From: Pseudomonadota bacterium
GTDB lineage: Bacteria; Pseudomonadota; Alphaproteobacteria; Sphingomonadales; Sphingomonadaceae
Direction of reading: 5' to 3'
Assembly: GCA_023416515.1 (NCBI GenBank)
Contig: JAEZHP010000001.1
Span: forward strand, 1-29,446
Length of the DNA stretch: 29,446 nt
In this document: piece by piece, positions 15,889 through 22,796 of the stretch
Numbering within the stretch: the first letter of the stretch is position 1
Layout: each line of letters opens with the position of its first letter
Notes under the pieces: model-generated
Told to the model about the DNA's origin: nothing
Seen by the model: the letters and a program-made list of their open reading frames with translations, nothing else
The model's database searches: none
Program-made: the position numbers and the translations under genes

Positions 15889-15917
15889 GCGGCTTGATTC
15901 AATCGGGAGGGTTTCGA

Positions 15918-16178
15918 ATGCGTTTCGCCGTCGTCGCGTTGTCCGCGCTTCTTGTCGCGTCCCCCGCTGTGGCTTTCGCCCAGTCCAACAGCAATAGCGG
16001 CGTCGCCGTCCGCTCTTCCAACGAGGGACCGCAGGGTTCGTCCGAAGCCGGCACCAACGAGAATGGCGAGCGTCGCATCTGCCGCCGAATCGAATCCTCG
16101 GCGAATCGCTCCAGCTCGCGCCGCGTCTGCATGACCCAGCGCGAATGGCGGGACTACAACCGCAGCGTCAGCGAATAA
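15918..16178 (+). CDS. small secreted protein with a two-cysteine C-terminal motif
   Basis: An 86-residue exported protein of unknown function. The signal peptide is residues 1-21 (MRFAVVALSALLVASPAVAFA, cut before QSN), followed by a Ser/Asn-rich disordered stretch. The C-terminal part has ICRRIESSANR, then SSRRVCMTQREWRDY: two cysteines 18 residues apart, able to form a disulfide. I recall the ICRRIE...RRVCMT...W pattern as common in small sphingomonad exported proteins, but no function is known to me. The start is ATG 15918 with a good GGGAGGG site 6 bases upstream. The stop TAA (16176-16178) abuts the stop of the convergent acetyltransferase with no base between them. Confidence 0.85.
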   Translation: MRFAVVALSALLVASPAVAFAQSNSNSGVAVRSSNEGPQGSSEAGTNENGERRICRRIESSANRSSSRRVCMTQREWRDYNRSVSE

Positions 16179-16706
16179 TCATGGAACTGGGCGGGGCCTG
16201 CGGAACAGCAGGATCGGTCCGTCCTTGTAGAGAGCGGGCTCGCGGATCGCGAAGCCCGCTTTTTCTATGACCCGGATCGAGGCCGAGTTGTCGGGATCGA
16301 TGATCGCCGCATATTGATCGGCTTCGAGGGCGGAGTCCGCCCAGCGCAGCGCCGCGGCAACTCCCTCCGATGCATAGCCCTGGCCGTGAGCATGGGCGGC
16401 CAGGACATAGCCGAGCTCGGGGATGCCCTCGATATTGGGCTCCATCGCCCGCTTGAAGTCGGCGAAGCCGAGCTGGCCGATCACCGCGCCGTCGGCACGC
16501 CGCTCGACGATCCAATAACCGTAGCCGAGCAGCATCCACATCGCGGGGCCGCACAGCATCCGGCGCCAGCTGTCCTCGCGGGGCTGTGGCACGCCGCCGA
16601 TAAAGCGCATGACCTCGGCGTCGCCGGTCATCGCGGCGACGGCGTCGAGATCGTCGGCCGTGTGCGGGCGAAGGACGAGGCGCTCGGTCGTCAGGACCGG
16701 GATCAC
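16179..16706 (-). CDS. GNAT family N-acetyltransferase (RimJ/RimL-like)
   Basis: A 175-residue acetyl-CoA-dependent acetyltransferase of the Acetyltransf_3 type. It opens with VLTTERLVLRPHTADDLDAV, typical of RimJ/RimL relatives. The acetyl-CoA binding region ELGYVLAAHAHGQGYASEG has the Q/G-x-G-Y/x-A pattern, and DPDNSASIRVIEKAGF is the usual C-terminal signature. The substrate could be a protein N-terminus, an amine or an antibiotic and cannot be read from sequence. It starts at GTG 16706, behind a very strong purine tract (GGAGGAGGGGG). It lies 26 bases after rpmE on the same strand, so the two may be co-transcribed. Confidence 0.88.
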   Translation of the reverse strand: MIPVLTTERLVLRPHTADDLDAVAAMTGDAEVMRFIGGVPQPREDSWRRMLCGPAMWMLLGYGYWIVERRADGAVIGQLGFADFKRAMEPNIEGIPELGYVLAAHAHGQGYASEGVAAALRWADSALEADQYAAIIDPDNSASIRVIEKAGFAIREPALYKDGPILLFRRPRPVP

Positions 16707-16732
16707 GCCCCCTCCTCCGCTTCCGCTGAGGC

Positions 16733-16966
16733 TTACTTCTTGCCGGTGAGCTTGAGACCGCCGAAGCGCTTGTTGAAGCGCGCGACCTGGCCGCCCGTAT
16801 CGAGCATCTTGCCGGTGCCGCCGGTCCAGGCCGGGTGAGCCGTGGGATCGATGTCGAGCTGCAGCGTGTCGCCTTCCTTGCCCCAGGTGGAGCGGGTCTC
16901 GAACACGGTGCCGTCGGTCATCTGCACCTTGATCATGTGATAGTCGGGATGGGTGTCGGTCTTCAT
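16733..16966 (-). CDS. rpmE: 50S ribosomal protein L31
   Basis: A 77-residue large-subunit ribosomal protein. It opens MKTDTHPDYHMIKVQMTDG, continues with FETRSTWGKEGDT and ends in the conserved FNKRFGGLKL. The cysteines that bind zinc in many type A L31 proteins are absent, which is usual for alphaproteobacterial L31. The start is the ATG at 16966. Its leader contains two overlapping hairpins (16992-17017), and its candidate promoter overlaps that of the divergent B12 uptake operon. The acetyltransferase gene follows closely. Confidence 0.95.
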   Translation of the reverse strand: MKTDTHPDYHMIKVQMTDGTVFETRSTWGKEGDTLQLDIDPTAHPAWTGGTGKMLDTGGQVARFNKRFGGLKLTGKK

Positions 16967-16991
16967 GGATCGAATTCTTTCCGGGATTTCG

Positions 16992-17017
16992 GCTGGTTAC
17001 CGACCAGCCTACTGGTC
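16992..17017 (-). promoter_or_regulatory. mutually exclusive hairpins in the rpmE leader
   Basis: Three short arms overlap: GCTGGT (16992-16997), ACCAGC (17003-17008; the longer GACCAG is 17002-17007) and CTGGTC (17012-17017). The middle arm can pair with either side, giving two alternative stems. They lie in the roughly 57-base leader predicted for rpmE. Such a switch could serve autogenous control of L31, but no binding site is identified. Confidence 0.35.
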
Positions 17018-17029
17018 AGGGAAGCGGCG

Positions 17030-17058
17030 CACTTAGCCTCTGGTCCTTCGATTGACAA
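17030..17058 (-). promoter_or_regulatory. candidate rpmE promoter
   Basis: Read on the minus strand: TTGTCA (17058-17053), 17 bases, then TAAGTG (17035-17030). The -35 matches 5 of 6 consensus bases; the -10 is poor. The predicted start near 17023 gives a leader of about 57 bases. It overlaps the plus-strand -35 box of the btu operon. Confidence 0.4.
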
Positions 17059-17080
17059 GGTGGGTCGCCGGGCGTAGCCG
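17052..17080 (+). promoter_or_regulatory. candidate promoter of the btu operon
   Basis: A perfect TTGACA (17052-17057), 17 bases, then the weak -10 TAGCCG (17075-17080). The predicted start, near 17087, falls three bases before the first stem of the cobalamin riboswitch, which supports the assignment. Confidence 0.5.
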
Positions 17081-17089
17081 CCCTCTCCG

Positions 17090-17230
17090 CGAAGGTGTCC
17101 CCGCGCAAGCTGGGATGAAAATGGGAAGCCGGTTCGAAACCGGCGCTGTGCCCGCAACTGTAAGCGGCGAGCCTGTCATCCGCAAAGGGTGGAAAGGCGA
17201 TCGAGCCGCAAGCCAGGAGACCTGCCTTCG
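17090..17230 (+). promoter_or_regulatory. cobalamin (B12) riboswitch
   Basis: The conserved parts of the cobalamin aptamer are present in order: closing stem P1 CGAAGG (17090-17095) with CCTTCG (17225-17230), AATGGGAAGCCGGT near 17120-17133, CCCGCAACTG at 17151-17160, and the B12-box AAGCCAGGAGACCTGCC ending at 17226. It binds adenosylcobalamin or a related cobalamin and represses the downstream operon when B12 is plentiful. The expression platform follows at 17231-17345. Confidence 0.95.
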
Positions 17231-17301
17231 CAGTCGTCCGCGCCCGGCCGGGACCAGCCGCAAGCGCGTGGCGCCGCCGCGGCCGATAAAGCCGCGCCGG
17301 T

Positions 17302-17340
17302 TCCTCCGAGGCGACATCTCGTATGTCGCCTGAAGGAGGA
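17302..17340 (+). promoter_or_regulatory. Shine-Dalgarno sequestering hairpin of the riboswitch
   Basis: A perfect 9-bp stem, AGGCGACAT (17309-17317) with ATGTCGCCT (17323-17331), extends outward as TCCTCC (17302-17307) paired with GGAGGA (17335-17340). GGAGGA is the btuB ribosome site, 5 bases before the ATG at 17346. Hiding this site gives translational OFF control. A second stem, CGCGGC/GCCGCG at 17278-17296, may take part in the switch. Confidence 0.8.
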
Positions 17341-17345
17341 CCAGA

Positions 17346-19226
17346 ATGATTTCCGCCCTTGCCCTCGCATTGTTGCAGCCCCCTGTGGCCGAGTCCGAGC
17401 ATGAGCTTGTCGTCACGGCATCGCTCGTGCCGGTGCCCGGCGAGGAGGCCCCAGCCTCGGTCACCATATTCGATGCGCAGCGGATCGAGTCGCTCGGCTT
17501 CACCCAGGCCAGCGATCTCATTCGCCTCGCCCCCGGTGCGTCGGTGTCGGTATCCGGCGGCCAAGGCGCACTGACCCAGGTCCGGCTGCGCGGTGCCGAG
17601 GCCAACCACACCCTGGTGTTCGTCGACGGCATCGCCTTCAACGATCTCGCCGCCGGCAACCAGGCACGGTTCGAGACTTTCAGCGCCGAGGGCCTCGAGC
17701 GAATGGAATTGGTGCGCGGGCCCCAATCGGCCTTGTGGGGCTCGGAAGCGCTCGGCGGAGTCATCGCCATGGAAAGCCCGGATCCGCTGGGCAAGCGCAG
17801 ACTGACGGCAAGGGCCGAGGCCGGAAGCCGCGGCTTCCTGAGCGGCTCGGCCGTTTTCGCGACGGGCGGCGAGGACTCGGGCCTTTCCGGCACTCTCAGC
17901 TTTGCGCGGAGCGACGGCATCGACATCCTGGGCGGCGGCGCCGGCGATCGGGACGGGTTCGAGAACCTAACCGCCTCGCTCCGCGGAGCCGTTCGCCGGG
18001 GCGATCTCAGCGCCGGAGCAGTCGGCCGCTATATCCGCCACGAAACCGAATATGACGCCAGCGATCCGTTCACCTTCCAGCGTGCGGACACCGCGGACGT
18101 ATCGGAGGTCGATACCAAGGCCGGTCGGGTCTGGGTCGGCTATGGCGACGCCGTGACGCCATGGCAGGTTCGGGTCGAGGCGCAGCATCTCGAAAGCGAC
18201 AACCGCAACAGGGTGGCGACAACCCGGACCAATGACAGCTACGGCCGCCGCACCCGCTTCGGCGCTCAGGCGGTCAGGCGCTTTGACGTCAGCGGAAGCC
18301 GGCACACGCTCGTCGCTGCCGCCGAGCATGAAGAGGAGTCGTTCGGGACTCGGGACCTCCAGTTCGGCGGCGCCTCGGACCGCGACCTCGAACGCGGCCG
18401 CACCGCTTTCGTCGGCGAATGGCGCGCCGAATGGGGCGCTCTCACCACCGACGTCGCCGTCCGCCACGACGATTTCAGCGCTTTCGAGGACTCGACGACC
18501 CTTCGTGTGCACGCGGAACTCGACCTCGGCGGCGGGGTGTCGCTGGTCGGCGGCTATGGCGAGGGCATCGCCCAGCCGAGCTTCGTCGACCTGTTCGGCT
18601 TCGGTCCGGGATCAGGCTTCATCGGCAATACGGACCTCCGGCCTGAGCGATCGAAGGGCTTCGAGGGCGGCGTGCGCTGGCAGCGCTCTGCCTTCGCGCT
18701 CGAGGCAGTCGCTTTCTCCAACGACCTCCAGGACGAGATCGTCGAGGATTTCAGCATCTTTCCCAATTACACCGTCATCAACGCCCCGGGGAAAAGCCGG
18801 CGGCGGGGGATCGAGCTGTCGGGCGAATGGCGACCCGCCGCAGGCCTGCGCGTATCGGCCAATTATACCTACACAGACACGCGCGAGCCGGAAGGACCGG
18901 GTACGCAGGCTCTGCGCGAGGTGCGGAGGCCGGAGCATACCGCCAATCTCGCGGCCCACTGGCGCTCGGGGCCTTTCACTCTGGGAGGATCGCTCGCCTA
19001 CGTCGGTGAGAGGAGCGACCGGGACTTCGACCTGTTCCCGGCACCGATTGTGAAGCTGGGTGCCTATGTCCTTGGCAGCGCTCGCTTTGCCTATCGGATC
19101 AGTGAGTCCCTCGAGGCCTATGCACGGGTCGAGAATGGGTTCGACGAACATTATCAGGACGTGGTCGGCTATGCGACGCCGGGGCGGTCGGTTCATGCGG
19201 GCATTCGGCTTCGTTTCGGCGCTTAG
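17346..19226 (+). CDS. btuB: TonB-dependent vitamin B12 outer-membrane receptor
   Basis: A 626-residue TonB-dependent transporter that takes cobalamins through the outer membrane. A short hydrophobic N-terminus (ISALALALLQPP) serves as signal peptide. A BtuB-like TonB box, ELVVTAS, is at residues 20-26. The plug domain follows (QASDLIRLAPGASV, QVRLRGAEANHTLVFVDG, MELVRGPQSALWGSEALGG), then a 22-strand type barrel ending in GIRLRFGA. Substrate identity is supported by the cobalamin riboswitch just upstream and by the three ABC-transporter genes downstream. The start is ATG 17346, 5 bases after GGAGGA in the sequestering hairpin. Its last 32 bases are shared with the btuF start. Confidence 0.95.
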   Translation: MISALALALLQPPVAESEHELVVTASLVPVPGEEAPASVTIFDAQRIESLGFTQASDLIRLAPGASVSVSGGQGALTQVRLRGAEANHTLVFVDGIAFNDLAAGNQARFETFSAEGLERMELVRGPQSALWGSEALGGVIAMESPDPLGKRRLTARAEAGSRGFLSGSAVFATGGEDSGLSGTLSFARSDGIDILGGGAGDRDGFENLTASLRGAVRRGDLSAGAVGRYIRHETEYDASDPFTFQRADTADVSEVDTKAGRVWVGYGDAVTPWQVRVEAQHLESDNRNRVATTRTNDSYGRRTRFGAQAVRRFDVSGSRHTLVAAAEHEEESFGTRDLQFGGASDRDLERGRTAFVGEWRAEWGALTTDVAVRHDDFSAFEDSTTLRVHAELDLGGGVSLVGGYGEGIAQPSFVDLFGFGPGSGFIGNTDLRPERSKGFEGGVRWQRSAFALEAVAFSNDLQDEIVEDFSIFPNYTVINAPGKSRRRGIELSGEWRPAAGLRVSANYTYTDTREPEGPGTQALREVRRPEHTANLAAHWRSGPFTLGGSLAYVGERSDRDFDLFPAPIVKLGAYVLGSARFAYRISESLEAYARVENGFDEHYQDVVGYATPGRSVHAGIRLRFGA

Positions 19227-20004
19227 CCTGGCGCTCGCCGCCTGCGCCGCACCGCCCGCGCCGGTCGCGCGCGGCGGTGCTCCCGAGCGCGTCGTGTCGC
19301 TCAACCTGTGCACCGACGAGCTTCTGCTTCTCCTTGGCGCTCCCGGGCAGATCGCCTCGGTCAGCCATCTTGCCCGGAAGCAGGAGGAGACTCCGCTGTG
19401 GCGCGAGGCGCGGCGGCATCCCGGCAATGACGGCAGCTTGGCGGCCGCCGCGGCGCATCGGGCCGACCTCATCCTCACCATGGGCGGGGGCGGCGACCGG
19501 CTCGGCATCGCATCGCGCCTTGGCGTGCAAGTGGTCGACCTCCCCTACCCACAGACGATCGACGACGTCATGACGTCGATCGGCACCGTCGCGGCGGCGC
19601 TGGGGCGCGAAGCGGAGGGCGCATCGGCGATCGCCCGGATCGAGGCGCTGAGACGCTCGGCACCCGCGGCGGAAGTCGACGCCTTATGGGTGGGCGGCGG
19701 TGGGCGAACGGTTTCGGCGGGGGGCCTTGAGGCTCAATGGATGGCTCTTGCAGGCCTGCGCCAGCGCCAGGTGAGCGGCGACCGAATCGAGCTGGAGGAG
19801 CTTCTGGTGCGTCCGCCAACGGTGCTGCTGCGCAGCGACTATCGGGCGAACCAATATTCACAGGGACAGGCCTGGGTGAACCATCCCCTCGCCCGCGCTG
19901 CCCGGGGCAGCCGGGCCGTCGCCACCGACGGCCGCCGCTGGACCTGCATGGGCCCACCGCTCGTCGACGAGATCATCCGCCTTCGCGGGGAGCTCGCAGC
20001 ATGA
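19195..20004 (+). CDS. btuF: cobalamin ABC transporter substrate-binding lipoprotein
   Basis: A 269-residue periplasmic binding protein of the helical-backbone metal/B12 class (Peripla_BP_2). It begins with a lipoprotein signal ending in the lipobox LAAC (Cys17), so it is likely membrane-anchored rather than soluble like E. coli BtuF. Family features are RVVSLNLCTDELLLLLG, the segment 'ADLILTMGGGGD' and 'VVDLPYPQTIDDVM'. The start is ATG 19195, which lies inside the end of btuB in another frame; the in-frame ATG farther upstream would put coding sequence before the lipobox. It ends in an ATGA overlap with btuC. Its position fixes the substrate as B12 rather than an iron chelate. Confidence 0.9.
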   Translation: MRAFGFVSALSLALAACAAPPAPVARGGAPERVVSLNLCTDELLLLLGAPGQIASVSHLARKQEETPLWREARRHPGNDGSLAAAAAHRADLILTMGGGGDRLGIASRLGVQVVDLPYPQTIDDVMTSIGTVAAALGREAEGASAIARIEALRRSAPAAEVDALWVGGGGRTVSAGGLEAQWMALAGLRQRQVSGDRIELEELLVRPPTVLLRSDYRANQYSQGQAWVNHPLARAARGSRAVATDGRRWTCMGPPLVDEIIRLRGELAA

Positions 20005-20969
20005 GGTATGGCGTCATAGCAGCCACCGGCCTGCTCGCGGCATTCGCCTTCGCAGCCGCGTTGCTTCTGCCTTGGTCGAGCCTCCAGGCCCTTTACGGGG
20101 TCAACGCGGACCTCGGCCTGACTTTCCTCGTCGAGCTTCGGCTGCCGCGGGCGGCCCTTGCACTCGTCTATGGGGCCATGCTCGGCTCGGCGGGAGCGGC
20201 GATCCAAGCGCTGTTCGGCAACCCCCTGGCGTCGCCCGACCTGACCGGCACGACCAGCGGCGCCGCGCTCGGCGCGGTGGTCACCGCCTATCTGATCGGC
20301 GCGGCGAGTTCGTTCGCAATGGCGATCGGCGCAGTCGCCGGAGCGCTCGCCAGTCTTCTCCTGCTCATCGGCCTGGCCGGTCGCCGCGCCGAGACGGCCA
20401 CCTTGCTTCTGGCGGGTCTCGCGATCAGCGCTCTGGCCGGGGCATTGACCACGCTCGCGCTCGCGCTCGCTCCCTCCCCCTTTGCCTTCTACGATGCTTA
20501 TTCGTGGCTGATGGGCTCGCTTGTCGATCGAAGCCTTCCTCAGCTCGGCTTCGCCGTAATCCCCGCAGCGGTGGCCGTCCTGTGGCTGGCCCGACTCGCC
20601 CCGGCGCTCGATCGTCTCGCTCTCGGGGAGGAGGTCGCCGAGTCGCTCGGCCACGATCTCGGCCGCCTTCGGCTCCAGGTCATCTGCCTCAGCGCGTTGG
20701 GAGTCGGCGCCTGCGTCGCGATCTGCGGCGCGATCGGCTTCATCGGACTTGTCGCTCCAATCTTCGCCCGGCGCCTGACCGGCGGACATGCCGGGCGGGC
20801 GATCCTGCCGGCGGCTGTGATCGGAGCCCTGCTCCTCAGCCTCGCCGACCTCGCAAGCCGCTTCGCTCCGCTCGGCCGAACCCTTCCGATCGGGGTCGTT
20901 ACCGCGCTGGTCGGAGCCCCCTTCTTCCTGTGGCTGGTGGCTCGGATGCGCTGGGGAATGGCGCGATGA
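20001..20969 (+). CDS. btuC: cobalamin ABC transporter permease (FecCD family)
   Basis: A 322-residue inner-membrane permease with about ten hydrophobic segments, of the FecCD/BtuC family. Key stretches are VELRLPRAALALVYGAMLGSAGAAIQALFGNPLASPDL near the N-terminus (typical of these permeases), the coupling region ESLGHDLGRLRLQ, and GFIGLVAPIFARRL. It forms the homodimeric channel driven by BtuD. The start ATG 20001 shares ATGA with the btuF stop, and the end shares ATGA with btuD, so all three should be translated in fixed proportion. Confidence 0.95.
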   Translation: MRYGVIAATGLLAAFAFAAALLLPWSSLQALYGVNADLGLTFLVELRLPRAALALVYGAMLGSAGAAIQALFGNPLASPDLTGTTSGAALGAVVTAYLIGAASSFAMAIGAVAGALASLLLLIGLAGRRAETATLLLAGLAISALAGALTTLALALAPSPFAFYDAYSWLMGSLVDRSLPQLGFAVIPAAVAVLWLARLAPALDRLALGEEVAESLGHDLGRLRLQVICLSALGVGACVAICGAIGFIGLVAPIFARRLTGGHAGRAILPAAVIGALLLSLADLASRFAPLGRTLPIGVVTALVGAPFFLWLVARMRWGMAR

Positions 20970-21676
20970 GCCTGGTCGACGCCCTTGCCCTCGCCATTCC
21001 CGGGCGCCTCCAGCCCACCAGCCTGCGCCTGGAGGCTGGCACCCTCACCTGCCTGATCGGCCCGAACGGGAGCGGCAAGACAAGCCTTCTCCATGCCCTC
21101 GCCGGGATCGGCCGCTCTTCGGGAGGCACGTTGATCGATGGCGAGGCGTTGAGGAGCGCACCTCCAGCGCTCCGCCCGAAACTCGCGTCATATCTTCCGG
21201 CCAGCCGCGACCTGCGCTGGCCCCTTCATCCCCGCGATCTCATCGCGCTCGGCGGCGGCTCGGCGGATCAGATCGATCACTATGTCGGGCAGCTCGATCT
21301 GGCCGCGCTCGAACCGCACAGCGTCGATCGGCTTTCAACGGGCGAGCGCAGCCGGGTGCTGATCGCGCGGGCGCTAGCGCCGAAGCCGAGGCTTCTGCTC
21401 CTGGACGAACCCACCGCCAACCTCGATCCCCTGTGGCAGATCCGGCTGATGGAGCTGGTGCGCGAGGAGGTGGCCCAGCCTGGACGCGCCGCGATCGTCG
21501 CGATGCACGACCTCGACTCGGCGGGACGCTACTCCGACCGACTGATCGTGATGAACTCGGGCCGGGTCGTCGCCGACGGCGCCCCCGAGCATGTGCTCGG
21601 CAGCGCCGTCATTCGCGACATATTCGGGATCGTGCGGCGGGACGGCCACTGGGTGGCGTCAGCCGCGAAGGCCTAG
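20966..21676 (+). CDS. btuD: cobalamin ABC transporter ATP-binding protein
   Basis: A 236-residue ATPase subunit. It has Walker A GPNGSGKT (residues 32-39), the ABC signature LSTGERSR, Walker B LLLLDEPTANL and the switch histidine in VAMHDLD. It powers BtuC. The signature is LSTGE rather than LSGGQ, an accepted variant. The gene ends at a TAG (21674-21676) that shares the palindrome CTAG with the stop of the convergent fabZ, leaving no space for a terminator. Confidence 0.94.
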   Translation: MSLVDALALAIPGRLQPTSLRLEAGTLTCLIGPNGSGKTSLLHALAGIGRSSGGTLIDGEALRSAPPALRPKLASYLPASRDLRWPLHPRDLIALGGGSADQIDHYVGQLDLAALEPHSVDRLSTGERSRVLIARALAPKPRLLLLDEPTANLDPLWQIRLMELVREEVAQPGRAAIVAMHDLDSAGRYSDRLIVMNSGRVVADGAPEHVLGSAVIRDIFGIVRRDGHWVASAAKA

Positions 21677-22161
21677 GCCGAGGGCGGATCGGCGATCATC
21701 GCCGTGAAATTGGCCTCGGCGGCGAGCTGGTCGCCGACATAGGCGCGCCCTTCGAACTTGCACACCCGAGCGCGCTTCTGGACGAAGCTCACGTCGAGGC
21801 GAAGCAGGACGCCGGGCTCGACCGGGGTGCGAAACTTCGCGCCGTCGATCGCCATGAAATAAACGAGCTTGCCCGAGCCGGCGAGACCGAGCGACTGGAC
21901 GGCGAGAACACCCGCAGCCTGCGCCAGCGCCTCGACGATCAGGACGCCCGGCATGATCGGGCGGCCCGGGAAGTGGCCCTGGAAGAAGCTCTCGTTGATC
22001 GTGACCGCCTTGATCGCGCTGATCCGCTCGTCGGGGATCAGGCTCTCCACTCGGTCGACGAGCAGCATCGGGTAGCGATGAGGCAGAGCCGCCATCACCG
22101 CACGCACGTCGAGCGCCCCCGCGTCAGCCGCGGGAGCGCTCTGGTTCGGCGAGTCCGTCAC
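21673..22161 (-). CDS. fabZ: 3-hydroxyacyl-ACP dehydratase
   Basis: A 162-residue hot-dog-fold dehydratase of fatty-acid synthesis, removing water from 3-hydroxyacyl-ACP. It has the opening PHRYPMLLVDRV (residues 27-38) and the catalytic GHFPGRPIMPGVLIVEALAQ, with His63 and Glu77. The start is GTG 22161, overlapping the ompH stop as GTGA. It is the last gene of the envelope operon. In E. coli lpxD precedes and lpxA/lpxB follow fabZ; neither is present here. The stop codon is nested with the stop of btuD on the other strand. Confidence 0.96.
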   Translation of the reverse strand: MTDSPNQSAPAADAGALDVRAVMAALPHRYPMLLVDRVESLIPDERISAIKAVTINESFFQGHFPGRPIMPGVLIVEALAQAAGVLAVQSLGLAGSGKLVYFMAIDGAKFRTPVEPGVLLRLDVSFVQKRARVCKFEGRAYVGDQLAAEANFTAMIADPPSA

Positions 22162-22796
22162 CGGCCCTGGGGACGCGGTGCCTGGGGCTGCGGCTGGCCC
22201 GGCTGGGCGGGCGGCGCCTGCTGCGGCATCGGGGTGACGCTGACGGCGGGAAGCGAACGATTGAGCTGAGCGAGAACGTCGTTGGTGACGTCGAGCGCAG
22301 GCGAGTTGCCGAGGCGAGCATCGTTCGAGATGATCAGGTTGGCGCCGCGGGCGGTCATCACCTGGTTGTAGATCGGCTCGAGGGCGCGATTGAGCTGAAC
22401 GCCGACGTGGACGCGGGTGCTTTCGAAATTCTGCTGGAGGGTCTGGAGCTCCTGAGCGGCGCTCTGGCGGCGTTGCTCAAAAGCCTGGATGCGCGGGCGA
22501 ATCGCATTCTCGGCGGTGGTGCGCGCGGCGCCGGTGAGGGTTCCGATGCGCTGGGCTTCCGCCTGCAGGCTCTGCTCTTCGGTCTGAAGCGGAGTCAGAA
22601 GGGCCTGGCGGCGCTGCTGGAAGTTGGTGTCCTGGGCCTGCAGAGCTGCGGTCGCGGAGGCGCAAGCAGTGCACTCGCGAAGCACGCGGTCGGTGTTGAC
22701 GACTGCGACGACTGCAGCGGGCACGCGCTGCTGGGCGATTACACCGGTCGGGATGGCGGCCACGATCGCGGCCGCGACAAGGAGCTTGGTCTTCAT
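22158..22796 (-). CDS. OmpH/Skp family periplasmic chaperone
   Basis: A 212-residue exported protein of the OmpH/Skp family, which holds unfolded outer-membrane proteins on the way to the BamA complex. It has a signal peptide (MKTKLLVAAAIVAAIPTGVIA), then a conserved start VVAVVNTDRVLREC, a long charged and Gln-rich helical region (residues 45-140) fit for the coiled-coil arms of Skp, and a Pro/Gln-rich tail (PQQAPPAQPGQPQPQAPRP). The tail is longer than in E. coli Skp. The start ATG 22796 overlaps the bamA stop by one base (TGATG). bamA-skp adjacency is conserved across proteobacteria. Confidence 0.9.
   Translation of the reverse strand: MKTKLLVAAAIVAAIPTGVIAQQRVPAAVVAVVNTDRVLRECTACASATAALQAQDTNFQQRRQALLTPLQTEEQSLQAEAQRIGTLTGAARTTAENAIRPRIQAFEQRRQSAAQELQTLQQNFESTRVHVGVQLNRALEPIYNQVMTARGANLIISNDARLGNSPALDVTNDVLAQLNRSLPAVSVTPMPQQAPPAQPGQPQPQAPRPQGR

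Noticed and set aside
16733..16966. Cysteine-less L31 as a zinc-starvation paralogue
   Set aside because: The sequence matches the ordinary alphaproteobacterial L31, which commonly lacks the cysteines; no zinc-regulated neighbours are present.
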